From Lachnospiraceae bacterium A2 (GTDB lineage: Bacteria; Bacillota; Clostridia; Lachnospirales; Lachnospiraceae): a stretch of DNA of 64,000 nucleotides. Shown here one piece after another: positions 44,450-54,224 of this stretch; position 1 is the stretch's first letter; each line of letters starts with the position of its first letter. The stretch covers positions 2,916,233 through 2,980,232 of the forward strand of contig KE159636.1 of the NCBI GenBank assembly GCA_000403315.2, in the 5' to 3' direction. Under the pieces are notes generated by a model. That model had not been told where the DNA came from, did not search any database, and worked only from the letters and a program-made list of their open reading frames with translations. The translations under genes and the position numbers were made by a program.

Positions 44450-44759
44450 TGGTATTCCTCCTGAATCCTTTTCCATTTTCTATAATATAGGCCTTTCCTA
44501 TAAGGATTAGGGTGTCAAAAGCACCTTTGGTGCTACGCTCTTTCCATATATTATTATTGCAAATTAATTTGCACATCAATATATGGTAGAGAGCGGGTGC
44601 AGCGCACCCTTTTGACACCTTAATCCTATAGAATTAAGAAAGCATACCAGAAGCTGCAGCGCAACTTCGGATATGCCACATTATGGATATTATAAGTTCT
44701 TATCTTCTGTTTGTCAATAAACATGCTGTTTGAGTTTCCCCATTTTTTATAATAGCCTG
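44450..44759. other. Intergenic region filled by a palindromic element
   Basis: 310 bp. Apart from the element at 44499-44630 and the glnS ribosome site, only short dyads are seen. No gene is supported. Confidence 0.5.
44499..44630. repeat. 132-bp palindromic (MITE-like) element
   Basis: Left arm TATAAGGATTAGGGTGTCAA and right arm TTGACACCTTAATCCTATA are inverted repeats of about 22 bp. A second nested pair (CGCTCTTTCCATATATT / AATATATGGTAGAGAGCG) and a central GCAAATTAATTTGC follow. Related right arms occur at 29950-31460 (split by the IS701-type element) and near 18195-18220. Confidence 0.8.
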
Positions 44760-45599
44760 TCAATTGTGTTTGACATGCTGGTGGGTAAACAAATGCTCCT
44801 GGCAGTATTCATAATTGCCATCGCATTTGGAACAGAACCTGAATTCCAAATCCGCCCCGTCCCGTTCCGTCCTGCCGCAAATGGCGCATTTATGCCTTGT
44901 AATATTCTGCGCCTGCCGCATCTGCTGCCGGTATACCTGCTTCCGGTGGATTTCCTTTGGGGACACCCGATGGTAATTCCTTGTGGTAAAAAAGAAAATC
45001 AGGAAGTTCATCAGGGATGCGAGGATTGCCGTCCGCCCTGCTGCATTTGAAGCAATGAACATAAAAACCATCCAGATTACATCCACCATCCCCATCCATT
45101 TCGCCTTAATGGGGATTAGGAAATACAGGCGGAATTCTATATTGGGGAAAATCACCGCAAACGCCAGGAACAGCGACATCGTTATATACTGGGTGCTGAA
45201 ATAATAGCCAATCCCGGCAACGGATACCCCTTTTGCCAAATAGTAAAACCCATATAAGAAAAACGCGCCGAGGATGGAGCACAGGATTCCGCCAATCAAA
45301 TAGACATTATAGCGGAAAGTCCCAATGGCCTGCTCAATGGAAATCCCGATAAAATAATAGCAGGACAGGAAAAAAATCAAAAACAGTATATTGACTGGAG
45401 GCGGAATCAGCAGCCAGGAAACAATCCTCCACACCTGCCCCTGCAGAATCATCCTTGGCTCTAACAGCAGAAGCTGCAGGACATCCGGCATGGTAATTTG
45501 GATAATAAATCCCAGCACCCATGCGCCAATGAGCCAGAAAGTTAAATTTTGAATGGCGTACTTCCCAAATTTCCGCTCCATTTTATTCAGAAAACCCAT
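44760..45599 (-). CDS. Rhomboid-like membrane protein with C-terminal zinc ribbon
   Basis: A 279-residue protein with about six membrane segments. It keeps the rhomboid framework (VWRIVSWLLIPPP, GISIEQAIGTFRYNVYLIGG), but I see no GxSG serine motif in the expected segment (GVSVAGIGYYFSTQYITM). It is therefore probably a non-proteolytic rhomboid relative. The C-terminus carries Cys/His pairs CAICG, CSKC and CQEHLFTHQH, which suggest zinc binding. AGGAGG lies 5 nt before the ATG. Monocistronic. Confidence 0.75.
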   Translation of the reverse strand: MGFLNKMERKFGKYAIQNLTFWLIGAWVLGFIIQITMPDVLQLLLLEPRMILQGQVWRIVSWLLIPPPVNILFLIFFLSCYYFIGISIEQAIGTFRYNVYLIGGILCSILGAFFLYGFYYLAKGVSVAGIGYYFSTQYITMSLFLAFAVIFPNIEFRLYFLIPIKAKWMGMVDVIWMVFMFIASNAAGRTAILASLMNFLIFFFTTRNYHRVSPKEIHRKQVYRQQMRQAQNITRHKCAICGRTERDGADLEFRFCSKCDGNYEYCQEHLFTHQHVKHN

Positions 45600-45693
45600 A
45601 ACATCCTCCTCTTTCGATCAACGGTGTTCAAATAGTTATTATAGGTTTTCCGTACGGGTTTGTCAACGAAAGCGGCGCAGTTTCATAAAAAGT

Positions 45694-46230
45694 TTATATT
45701 TCATCCGGCATCCCTTCCTGCTCCGCAGGCCCTGGCTCCAGTTCCATGGGAATTCCAGCGTCCGGCAGGGGCATCCCACTGCCAGTTGGCATAGGAACCG
45801 CATCTGGAGATGGCATAGGCATCCCTGCATCCGGGACTGGCATAGGCATCCCTGCATCCGGGGCCGGCATACTGCCGTCTGGCATTGGCCCTGCGGGCAT
45901 CCCCTGCCTCATGCGGCCGGATATTCTGGATTCCGGCTCCATCCCTTCGGGTATTCCTCCACCGGGCATCCTTGTATCATCCATAAATTCCCCCTGCATC
46001 CTGCTTTCCGGGTTCCTGGGCTGGATGCTGATAGGGATGCATAGCTCATCCCCTACCTGCAGGTTGTAAACATTGACAAACGGGTTTGCAAACATAAGCT
46101 GGCCTACGCTTACATGGTAGCGTTTTCCTAAGCGGTACAGGGTATCCCCTTTTTCAATTACATGTACCATTCCACGGCAGGGGCCTTCATTATAAATGGG
46201 GCCGATTGGGATTGGGATAATTTTTGGCAT
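45694..46230 (-). CDS. LysM protein with Met/Pro-rich repeat tail
   Basis: A 178-residue protein. Residues about 20-70 form one LysM domain (VHVIEKGDTLYRLGKRYHVSV and VGDELCIPI). The remaining 100 residues are a low-complexity tail with repeats of PDAGMPMP. No signal peptide is visible, as in some spore-coat and SafA/ExsA-like LysM proteins, so a spore role is possible (inference). The ATG at 46230 has GGAGG eight bases upstream. Confidence 0.8.
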   Translation of the reverse strand: MPKIIPIPIGPIYNEGPCRGMVHVIEKGDTLYRLGKRYHVSVGQLMFANPFVNVYNLQVGDELCIPISIQPRNPESRMQGEFMDDTRMPGGGIPEGMEPESRISGRMRQGMPAGPMPDGSMPAPDAGMPMPVPDAGMPMPSPDAVPMPTGSGMPLPDAGIPMELEPGPAEQEGMPDEI

Positions 46231-46439
46231 GAAAAATTCCTCCAAGATTCTTTGGCTGTCTTTTTACTATTATATTCGGAAAGGAGGAAATGGGTTCGGA
46301 TGGGATGGGCAAAATGTGTTTTCTATTTCCCATCGTGTTTCCTGCACTTAGGAACTGGGGGCACGCCCAGCAAATGGTACAGGCGGCTTAACACCCTGTC
46401 CACATCAGATACCATATCTTCAGTCTTGCTGTCCTCCTA

Positions 46440-46512
46440 AAACCAAATACCCAGCGGCATTCGTCAAATATCCGCGCGAGCACGGCTGCTTGGCTCATTG
46501 CTCGCGGGAATA
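46440..46512. repeat. Repeat family 2 copy (inverted orientation)
   Basis: ACCAAATACCCAGCGGCATTC, inner GCGCGAGCACGGCTGC, ending TTGCTCGCGGGAAT. It closely matches 40737-40807. Confidence 0.75.
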
Positions 46513-46654
46513 AAATATTTTCTGTTCCCAAGTTCTTTCTTTTTATTTTAATCATATATTTTCTATAACGCAATCTTTTTCCTAAAAATAACCAGACAAC
46601 AACATCTTTTGCTGCAATGATTTCTAAACATTCTATGAAAAATAAAAAAAGCAA

Positions 46655-46683
46655 TTGTTTTTTGCAAATTCCTGTCGTATAAT
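46655..46683 (+). promoter_or_regulatory. Promoter of the dehydratase activase
   Basis: TTGTTT (46655-46660), 17 bp, TATAAT (46678-46683). Confidence 0.6.
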
Positions 46684-46809
46684 AAGCGGTGTTCGATTTC
46701 GGGACGCTTATATATAAATAGGAAGAAACAGCATAATTTACCATTTGGAAAGGCTCTTGATGCATTTTCCCGCATCAGCAGAGATTTAGAGAAAAATTGG
46801 AGGAACTAT

Positions 46810-49800
46810 ATGGAACAGAAAAATTTACACAAGCTGGGCATTGACATTGGCTCAACTACCGTAAAAATTACAATATTAGGCCCCCACAACACCCTCTTGT
46901 TTGCAGACTACCAACGGCATTTTGCAAATATCCGTGAAACACTTCTGGATTTGCTGGCAAGGGCGCAGGATGAGCTTGGGAACCTCCGGCTTTCCCCTGT
47001 GATTACCGGCTCCGGCGGGCTGGCTTTGGCAAAGCATTTGGAAATCCCATTTGTGCAGGAAGTCATCGCGGTGGCCTCTGCTTTGCAGGATTATGCGCCC
47101 CAGACCGACGTAGCCATTGAACTTGGCGGGGAGGACGCCAAAATCATTTATTTTGAGGGTGGAAATGTGGAACAGCGCATGAACGGCATCTGTGCCGGCG
47201 GGACTGGCTCCTTCATCGACCAGATGGCCTCCCTGCTCCAGACAGACGCCACGGGGCTTGACACCTATGCGAAAGACTATAAGGCAATTTACCCCATTGC
47301 CGCCCGCTGCGGGGTATTTGCGAAATCTGATATCCAGCCCCTGATCAACGAAGGCGCTTCCAAGGAAGACTTGTCCGCATCCATTTTTCAGGCGGTGGTA
47401 AACCAGACGATTTCCGGCTTGGCCTGCGGGAAGCCCATCCGGGGCCATGTGGCCTTCCTGGGGGGGCCCCTGCACTTCCTGCCAGAACTGAAAGAAGCGT
47501 TTATCCGCACCTTAAAGCTGGACGGGGAGCACATTATCGCACCGGACCACTCCCACCTGTTTGCAGCCCTTGGCTCTGCCTTAAACTGCAGGCCGGAAGT
47601 GTCCATGGAGCTGAAAAGCATTTTGCAGAAGCTTTCTTCTGAAATCCAGATAGAATTTGAGGTCGAGCGGATGGAACCCCTGTTTGCCACATTGGGGGAC
47701 TACCAGCGGTTCCAGAAACGCCACGGCAGGTACCATGTGACAACCGGGGATCTGTCCCACTATCATGGGAACTGTTACCTTGGCATTGACGCCGGGTCTA
47801 CTACCACAAAAGTCGCTTTGGTCGGGGAAGACGGCTCCCTGCTGTACTCCTTTTACAGCAGCAACAACGGCAACCCCCTTGCCACTGCCACCTCAGCGAT
47901 CCAGGAAATTTATTCTTTGCTTCCAAATGGAGCCAGGATTGTCCACTCCTGCTCCACCGGATATGGGGAAGCCCTGCTGAAAGCCGCTTTCCTGCTGGAT
48001 GAAGGGGAAGTGGAAACCGTTGCCCATTACTATGCGGCCGCATTTTTTAACCCGGACGTGGACTGCATCCTGGACATTGGCGGCCAGGACATGAAATGCA
48101 TTAAAATCAAAAACCAGACCGTAGACAGCGTACAGCTAAACGAGGCCTGCTCCTCCGGCTGTGGCTCCTTTATCGAAACCTTTGCAAAATCCTTAAACTA
48201 TTCCGTAGAGGATTTCGCACAGGCCGCTTTGTTTGCAAGGAACCCCATTGACTTAGGGACCCGCTGCACGGTCTTTATGAACTCCAAAGTAAAACAGGCG
48301 CAGAAGGAAGGGGCGGAGGTTTCCGACATTTCCGCTGGGCTTGCTTACTCTGTCATCAAAAACGCCTTGTTCAAGGTAATCAAGGTTTCCGACGCCAAGG
48401 ACCTTGGGAAACATATCGTGGTGCAGGGCGGGACATTTTACAACGACGCCGTGTTGCGGAGCTTTGAAAAAATTTCCGGCTGCGAAGCCATCCGGCCGGA
48501 CATTGCAGGGATTATGGGGGCTTTCGGGGCTGCGCTGATTGCCCGGGAACGCTACGAGGAATCCCCTTCCACCACGATGCTTTCCTTAGAGGAAATCAAC
48601 CGCCTGGAGGTAGACACCAAGCTGACAAGATGCCAGGGCTGCACGAACCACTGCCTGCTCACCATCAACCGCTTTTCTGGGAACCGGCAGTTTATCACAG
48701 GGAACCGCTGCGAAAAAGGGCTTGGGAAAGAAAAAAACAAAGAACAGGTCCCAAATTTATTTGAATACAAGAACCAGCAGCTTTTCCGGTACGAGCCCTT
48801 GCCAGAGCAGGAAGCAGCCCGGGGAACTGTGGGCATCCCAAGGGTACTGAACCTGTATGAAAATTACCCTTTTTGGGCGGTTTTTTTCAAAAGCTTACAA
48901 TTCCGCACCCTGCTTTCCCCCCAGTCCACGCGGAAAATTTACGAAATGGGCATTGAATCCATCCCCAGCGAATCGGAATGCTACCCGGCCAAGCTGGCCC
49001 ATGGGCATATTGCATGGCTCATCAAGGAGCAGGCGGATTTTATTTTCTACCCCTGCATCCCCTATGAGCGGGACGAATTCCCGGATTCCAATAACCACTA
49101 CAATTGCCCCATTGTCACCTCCTACGCGGAAAACATCAAAAACAACGTGGATGAAATTACCTCCGGGAAGGTGCGGTTTTTAAACCCGTTCCTGACCTTT
49201 GCATCCAAGGAAGCTTTGGCGGAACAGCTAAGGCTGGTGTTCCAGGAAGAATTTTCCATCCCGCCTGGGGAAATTGATGCCGCAGTGGACGCCGGATGGC
49301 AGGAACTTTCCAACATGCGCACGGACATCCGCCGCAAAGGGGAAGAAACCTTATCCTATATGGAAAAAACCGGGCGCAGGGGCATTGTCCTTGCCGGCAG
49401 GCCTTACCACATCGACCCGGAAATCAACCACGGCATCCCAGAACTGATTAATTCCTATGGGATTGCCGTGCTGACCGAGGACTCCATTTCCCACCTGCAG
49501 GAGCTGGAACGCCCCCTCCTTGTCATGGACCAGTGGATGTACCATTCCAGGCTTTACGCAGCGGCAAATTATGCCAAAACCCGGGAGGACTTGGATTTTA
49601 TCCAATTAAATTCCTTTGGCTGCGGATTAGACGCCGTCACTACGGACCAGGTGGGGGATATCCTGTCAAAATCAGGGAAGATTTACACCTGCCTGAAAAT
49701 TGACGAGGTAAACAATTTGGGCGCCGCCCGCATCCGCATCCGTTCCCTCCTCTCCGCCCTCCGGGTCCGGGAGAAACAGAAAGTTAGCTGCAAGATACAG

Positions 49801-51069
49801 CCTTCCAGCTACAAACGTGTGGTATTTACCGAGGAAATGCGTAAAAATTACACAATCCTCTGCCCCCAGATGTCGCCCATCCACTTTGACCTGCTCCAAC
49901 CTGCCTTCCAGTCTGCCGGGTACCATATCGTGGTCCTAAAAAGCGGCGGGAAATCTGCCGTGGACATGGGGCTGAAATATGTCAATAACGACGCCTGCTA
50001 CCCATCCCTGATTGTGGTAGGGCAGATTATGGAAGCCATACTATCCGGGGAATACGACTTGGCGCGGACTGCCGTCGTCATTACCCAGACTGGCGGCGGG
50101 TGCCGCGCTTCCAATTACATTGGCTTCATCCGCCGTGCGCTGGAAAAGGCCGGCTACCCTGATATCCCGGTGATTTCCGTCAACTTAAGCGGCTTTGAGT
50201 CCAACCCGGGCTTCAAGTTCACCCTGCCCCTCCTGCAGAAAGGGCTGTACGCCTTGATTTTCGGCGATATTTTCATGCGCTGCCTTTACCGCACCAGACC
50301 ATACGAAGAAAAGGCAGGCGCAGCCAATGCCCTCCATGAAGCATGGAAACAGAAATGCATGGAGTTCCTTTCCAGCAGGCATTTGGTTTCCCACCGGAAA
50401 TTCAAGCGTTACTGCCGGGAAATCATCCGGGACTTTGACCGGCTCCCCATTGTGGAAAAACCCAAGCCAAAGGTCGGCGTGGTAGGGGAAATTTTAGTGA
50501 AATTCCTCCCTGCCGCCAACAATTATCTGGTAGAGCTGCTAGAAGCAGAAGGCGCGGAAGCAGTGGTCCCAGACCTTATGGACTTCCTGCTCTACTGCTT
50601 CTACAACCAGAATTTCCGGGCGGAAAAGCTGGGCTTAAAAAAATCTTACGCCAGAATCGCCAACTTAGGCATCGGGCTTTTAGAATGGCTGCGCAGCGCG
50701 GCGCGGAAGGAATTTGGGCGCAGCCGCCGCTTTACCCCTCCTGCACGGATTGGGACGCTGGCCGAATATGCCTCCCCCATTGTTTCCACCGGGAACCAGA
50801 CCGGGGAAGGGTGGTTCCTGACGGGGGAAATGCTGGAGCTGATACACTCCGGGACCAACAACATTGTATGCGCCCAGCCCTTTGGGTGCCTGCCCAACCA
50901 TGTAGTGGGGAAAGGGGTTATTAAGGAAATCCGGCACCGGTTCCCCCTTTCTAATATTGTAGCTATTGACTATGACCCCGGGGCTTCGGAGGTAAACCAG
51001 CTAAACCGGATTAAGCTGATGCTGTCTACGGCCCAGAAGAACTTAGCCAAAGAGAACCTTGGGGAATAA
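46810..51069 (+). CDS. Giant 2-hydroxyacyl-CoA dehydratase activase-like protein
   Basis: A 1419-residue protein of the BadF/BadG/HgdC family. Two ASKHA ATPase modules stand in tandem: [15 protein letters not shown] with [15 protein letters not shown], then [16 protein letters not shown] with [15 protein letters not shown]. The GxGSF Cys loops are the cluster-binding sites of dehydratase activators. A DUF2229-type region ([16 protein letters not shown], about 605-640) and a C-terminal HgdB-like component ([19 protein letters not shown], about 1050) follow. Stand-alone homologues are known, but substrates mostly are not. GGAGG lies six bases before the ATG. No separate dehydratase genes are adjacent. 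Confidence 0.9.
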   Translation: MEQKNLHKLGIDIGSTTVKITILGPHNTLLFADYQRHFANIRETLLDLLARAQDELGNLRLSPVITGSGGLALAKHLEIPFVQEVIAVASALQDYAPQTDVAIELGGEDAKIIYFEGGNVEQRMNGICAGGTGSFIDQMASLLQTDATGLDTYAKDYKAIYPIAARCGVFAKSDIQPLINEGASKEDLSASIFQAVVNQTISGLACGKPIRGHVAFLGGPLHFLPELKEAFIRTLKLDGEHIIAPDHSHLFAALGSALNCRPEVSMELKSILQKLSSEIQIEFEVERMEPLFATLGDYQRFQKRHGRYHVTTGDLSHYHGNCYLGIDAGSTTTKVALVGEDGSLLYSFYSSNNGNPLATATSAIQEIYSLLPNGARIVHSCSTGYGEALLKAAFLLDEGEVETVAHYYAAAFFNPDVDCILDIGGQDMKCIKIKNQTVDSVQLNEACSSGCGSFIETFAKSLNYSVEDFAQAALFARNPIDLGTRCTVFMNSKVKQAQKEGAEVSDISAGLAYSVIKNALFKVIKVSDAKDLGKHIVVQGGTFYNDAVLRSFEKISGCEAIRPDIAGIMGAFGAALIARERYEESPSTTMLSLEEINRLEVDTKLTRCQGCTNHCLLTINRFSGNRQFITGNRCEKGLGKEKNKEQVPNLFEYKNQQLFRYEPLPEQEAARGTVGIPRVLNLYENYPFWAVFFKSLQFRTLLSPQSTRKIYEMGIESIPSESECYPAKLAHGHIAWLIKEQADFIFYPCIPYERDEFPDSNNHYNCPIVTSYAENIKNNVDEITSGKVRFLNPFLTFASKEALAEQLRLVFQEEFSIPPGEIDAAVDAGWQELSNMRTDIRRKGEETLSYMEKTGRRGIVLAGRPYHIDPEINHGIPELINSYGIAVLTEDSISHLQELERPLLVMDQWMYHSRLYAAANYAKTREDLDFIQLNSFGCGLDAVTTDQVGDILSKSGKIYTCLKIDEVNNLGAARIRIRSLLSALRVREKQKVSCKIQPSSYKRVVFTEEMRKNYTILCPQMSPIHFDLLQPAFQSAGYHIVVLKSGGKSAVDMGLKYVNNDACYPSLIVVGQIMEAILSGEYDLARTAVVITQTGGGCRASNYIGFIRRALEKAGYPDIPVISVNLSGFESNPGFKFTLPLLQKGLYALIFGDIFMRCLYRTRPYEEKAGAANALHEAWKQKCMEFLSSRHLVSHRKFKRYCREIIRDFDRLPIVEKPKPKVGVVGEILVKFLPAANNYLVELLEAEGAEAVVPDLMDFLLYCFYNQNFRAEKLGLKKSYARIANLGIGLLEWLRSAARKEFGRSRRFTPPARIGTLAEYASPIVSTGNQTGEGWFLTGEMLELIHSGTNNIVCAQPFGCLPNHVVGKGVIKEIRHRFPLSNIVAIDYDPGASEVNQLNRIKLMLSTAQKNLAKENLGE

Positions 51070-51130
51070 CAGGGCGTTTCCGGCGGCACGGCGGCTGCAG
51101 CCCAAAAACCCAGCAAAGGAGCCATCCCTG

Positions 51131-51655
51131 ATGAAACAAAACTTAAAACCAGAAATAAGGAAAGCAACCCTTCAGGACCTCCCGCAGATCCTCCCCATTT
51201 ACGCTTATGCAAGGCAGCAAATGGCGGAAAACGGCAACCCCACCCAATGGGGCGCCGATAAGCCTGCCCCGGAAACCATCCGGCAGGACATCCAAAACGG
51301 CCATTTATTCTTTATGGAATACGGCGGGGAGCCCGCAGGGGTGTTTGCTTTCTGGGTGGGCGAAGAACCTACCTACCAGCACATAGAAGGGCATTGGCGA
51401 AACGCCCTCCCCTACGGCGTCATTCACCGGATTGCCAGCAATGGCAAATGCCCCGGCGTTTTTTCCCAATGTCTGGAGTTCTGCGGGGCAATTACCCGGA
51501 ACATCCGCATTGATACCCATAGGGAAAACCGAGTGATGCGGCGGCTGCTGGAACGGTATGGATTTCAGGAATGCGGCATCATTTATGTGGAGGACCATAC
51601 CCCGCGGATTGCATTCCAGCGCTGCCTTTGCCATCCTGGACCAAAAATCCCATAA
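51131..51655 (+). CDS. GNAT-family N-acetyltransferase
   Basis: A 174-residue acetyltransferase. It starts MKQNLKPEIRKATLQDL, with the catalytic core around VIHRIASNGKCPGVFSQCL and RIDTHRENRVMRRLLERYGF, the strand-loop near the acetyl-CoA site. The ATG at 51131 has AAAGGAG nine bases upstream; an in-frame start at 51059 lies inside the activase end and was rejected. Substrate unknown. It may be cotranscribed with the activase. Confidence 0.82.
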   Translation: MKQNLKPEIRKATLQDLPQILPIYAYARQQMAENGNPTQWGADKPAPETIRQDIQNGHLFFMEYGGEPAGVFAFWVGEEPTYQHIEGHWRNALPYGVIHRIASNGKCPGVFSQCLEFCGAITRNIRIDTHRENRVMRRLLERYGFQECGIIYVEDHTPRIAFQRCLCHPGPKIP

Positions 51656-51784
51656 TATTTTTTCAAATGAAGTCATCCCCCCTCCTGCATCGTTATAATA
51701 AGTAATGGAATCTTGCCCAGCCCATAGCTGTGGAAAGGGTTCCCACTGCCTGAAAATAACCAGTACCGAAGGAGGATGACCACT

Positions 51785-52840
51785 ATGAAACGCAGCAAAC
51801 TTCTAACCTTACTCTTAGGCTTCGCCATCTTATCCGGGGTTGTGTGCTCCGGCATCATTATCGCCAGCGGAATCAAAGACAACGCCTCTGCTTCTGCCAG
51901 CAGCGATGGCCCCCGGAAGGAAAAATCCCCGCAGCCCCACACGCTGGAAAAAACAAAGCTGGATGAATTTTCCGAAGCAACCATCTGCTTAAGCTACGCC
52001 GACCTTTCCATCCTGCCATCCGACGGCTATTATCTGGAATACCGTCTGGACGGCACCTACACCAAGCCAGAATACGGAGTATCCGATGGGAAATTTTACT
52101 TTGAAGAAGGCCATGCCCAAAAGCAATTCCTTATTTCCTTCGGAATAGGGGCACACTTCACAAACCCCGGGCCCCTCTACTTAAACCTCTATGTCCCCAA
52201 AGACCACTACTTAAAGCTTTTGGAAGTCACAATGGAAAGCGGGGATGTGGACGCGGAACAGGCAAATGCAGAACGGGCAGAATTTTCCATAGCCTATGGG
52301 GATTTGGATTTCGGGGAATTTTCCGGGGATGATTTAATCATTTCCTCAGAATCCGGCAACATTAACTTTGAGGGGATTACCTGCAAGAACTTAACTGTTT
52401 CGGATTCTTACGGGAATTTTACAGGGGACGCCTTGTCTGTTTCCAACCGGGCAGAATTTTCCCTGGAATCGGGAAACCTGGACGTTTCCCAGCTTGAAGC
52501 GGAAACCCTGTCCTTCAACGGCCAGTATGGCGACTGCGAAGCAGGCAGCATTTCTGTCAAAAAAGGAGAATTCTCCCTGGAATCGGGAAACTTAGCCCTG
52601 GAAAATGCCGCCCTTGGGAATACTTCCATTTCCTCCCAATACGGCGACGTCCGGCTTATGCTCTCGGATCAGGTTTCCAGCTATAATTATGGCCTGGAAA
52701 CAGAATATGGATCCATCAGCGTGGATGGGACTTCCATAAAGGAAAATGAGGACGGGCAGGTCCTCTACCAGAAACAGGGCAGCCAAAAGAAAAAAAGCAT
52801 CGATATCTTCTGTGAAAGCGGGAATATAAAAATTTGGTGA
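51785..52840 (+). CDS. DUF4097-type membrane-anchored beta-repeat protein
   Basis: A 351-residue protein with an N-terminal membrane segment or signal (LLTLLLGFAILSGVVCSGIIIASG). A long beta-helix-like region of DUF4097 type follows: ESGNIN, SYGNFT, ESGNLDV, QYGDCE, ESGNLAL and QYGDV recur every 20-22 residues. DUF4097 proteins are often tied to envelope stress systems, but no regulator is adjacent. The ATG at 51785 has GGAGG nine bases upstream; the ATG at 51776 touches the ribosome site. Confidence 0.82.
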   Translation: MKRSKLLTLLLGFAILSGVVCSGIIIASGIKDNASASASSDGPRKEKSPQPHTLEKTKLDEFSEATICLSYADLSILPSDGYYLEYRLDGTYTKPEYGVSDGKFYFEEGHAQKQFLISFGIGAHFTNPGPLYLNLYVPKDHYLKLLEVTMESGDVDAEQANAERAEFSIAYGDLDFGEFSGDDLIISSESGNINFEGITCKNLTVSDSYGNFTGDALSVSNRAEFSLESGNLDVSQLEAETLSFNGQYGDCEAGSISVKKGEFSLESGNLALENAALGNTSISSQYGDVRLMLSDQVSSYNYGLETEYGSISVDGTSIKENEDGQVLYQKQGSQKKKSIDIFCESGNIKIW

Positions 52841-52881
52841 CGGCCGCCAACAAACCGCCTGTTCCCACGCCCCCGGGTTTA

Positions 52882-52890
52882 TGCTATAAT
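52882..52890 (+). promoter_or_regulatory. Extended -10 promoter of the oxidoreductase gene
   Basis: TGCTATAAT (52882-52890). There is no good -35 box. Confidence 0.5.
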
Positions 52891-52950
52891 ATTGGCAGAT
52901 ATGGCACCGCATCATAACGCCACATAAAACCTACGACAGGAGGAAACATT

Positions 52951-53934
52951 ATGGAAACTTACCGTTGGGCCGTCCTTGGCTGCGGCTCCATTGCAAATGA
53001 ACTGGCACAGGCCATGCAAAGCCACGGCAGGGCTATTTCCGGAGTTGCAAACAGGACCCACGCAAATGCCGTCAGCTTTGCCAAAACATATGGCATCCCA
53101 AAAGTCTATGAAAATACAGCAGACCTTTTTGCAGACAAGGAGATAGACATTATCTACCTTTCCACGCCCCATAACACCCACAGCCAGTATTTAAACGAAG
53201 CGCTGCGGCATGGGAAGCATGTCCTCTGTGAAAAATCAATTACTCTAAATTCCGAAGAACTGGCGCAGGCAAAAGCGCTGGCAGAGCAGAACCACTTAAT
53301 TTTGGCAGAAGCAATGACCCTGTACCATATGCCCCTGTACAAAAAACTGCAAACCCTTGTACAAAGCGGCAGCTTAGGCAGCCTGCGGGTGGTACAGATG
53401 AACTTTGGAAGCTACAGGGAATACGATATGGGCAGCCGTTTTTACAACCCCGCCTTGGCTGGGGGCGCTTTATTGGATATCGGCGTATATGCCCTCTCCT
53501 TTATCCGCTGGTTCCTCTCTGAAACCCCAGACCAAGTGTCTTCACAGGTAAAATATGCCCCCAGCGGCGTGGACGAGCAGGCGGGCATCCTGCTGATGAA
53601 CCCGGCCGGGGAACTGGCTACTGCTACCCTCTCCCTCCATGCAAAGCAGCCCAAACGGGGAACGGTTTCCTTTGACAAAGGATATATTGAAATCTATGAC
53701 TATCCCCGGGCACAGCAGGCCACCATCACTTATACGGAAGACGGCCGCCAGGAAACCATCGCATGTGGGGATACGGCGGACGCCCTCTGGTATGAAATCT
53801 GCGACATGGAACAGGCCGTGTCCGGCATGGGAAATGAAATGCATTTGGACTACACTGCAGATGTGATGGATGTGATGACAAAGATACGGAAAAGCTGGGG
53901 ATTTTCCTATCCAGAGGAACACACCACCCGGTAA
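52951..53934 (+). CDS. Gfo/Idh/MocA-family oxidoreductase
   Basis: A 327-residue NAD(P)-dependent dehydrogenase. The N-terminal Rossmann fold begins YRWAVLGCGSIANELAQAM, and the conserved HVLCEKSITLNSEE carries the EK motif typical of the family. The C-terminal domain has the GGALLDIGVYAL motif. It most resembles dihydrodiol/glucose-fructose dehydrogenase-like members, and the sugar substrate is unknown. AGGAGG lies eight bases before the ATG. Monocistronic, bracketed by repeats downstream. Confidence 0.88.
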   Translation: METYRWAVLGCGSIANELAQAMQSHGRAISGVANRTHANAVSFAKTYGIPKVYENTADLFADKEIDIIYLSTPHNTHSQYLNEALRHGKHVLCEKSITLNSEELAQAKALAEQNHLILAEAMTLYHMPLYKKLQTLVQSGSLGSLRVVQMNFGSYREYDMGSRFYNPALAGGALLDIGVYALSFIRWFLSETPDQVSSQVKYAPSGVDEQAGILLMNPAGELATATLSLHAKQPKRGTVSFDKGYIEIYDYPRAQQATITYTEDGRQETIACGDTADALWYEICDMEQAVSGMGNEMHLDYTADVMDVMTKIRKSWGFSYPEEHTTR

Positions 53935-54030
53935 CCTGCTTATTCCTTTTCCAGAATAATACTGGAACAAAGTGTCCAAGCACAATTGCGAAGCAATATT
54001 TTACCTCTTGTGCGAGTGCGCATCTCTATT

Positions 54031-54097
54031 TTTATCTTATAGGAAAGTCATGGACTTTAACACTTTACAGTAACACGGTCTTTCCTATAAGATTAAA
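54031..54097. repeat. Hairpin repeat family 1, Y module only
   Basis: Outer stem ATCTTATAGGAAAG / CTTTCCTATAAGAT with core TTTACAGTAACACGG, like the variant at 26205-26347. Confidence 0.72.
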
Positions 54098-54100
54098 AAT

Positions 54101-54147
54101 CCCAGCCCCAAAGATTTGCCATGGCAACTTTTTTGGCTGGGAAATCA
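54101..54147 (-). terminator. Hairpin terminator facing the minus strand
   Basis: CCCAGCC and GGCTGGG pair, with an inner TTGCCATGGCAA dyad. On the minus strand it is followed by ATTTTTAAT. It would end transcription of the relic at 54225-54493. Confidence 0.6.
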
Positions 54148-54224
54148 GAGCCAAATGCCCATGCAGGCATGGCACCCGGCTAAGCACTGCGGTACACTGC
54201 TCATGGAACTAGGCTTTTGAATAC

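Larger units (their letters stand above)
46231..46809. other. 579-bp gene-free region before the dehydratase activase
   Basis: Contains a family 2 repeat (46440-46512) and the activase promoter (46655-46683). Open frames at 46388-46775 on the minus strand have no ribosome site or family resemblance and are not called. Confidence 0.55.
53935..54224. other. Repeat-bearing gap
   Basis: 290 bp containing a family 1 Y module, a terminator-like hairpin and a strongly diverged family 2 copy (54150-54218, GCCAAATGCCCATGCAGGCATGGC). No gene is supported. Confidence 0.5.

Noticed and set aside
45746..46069. 107-codon frame rich in Gly and Ile on the plus strand
   Set aside because: Antisense shadow of the PDAGMPMP repeat in the LysM gene.
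46388..46775. Two overlapping minus-strand frames before the activase gene
   Set aside because: They cross a family 2 repeat and the activase promoter, have no ribosome site, and have an odd composition.
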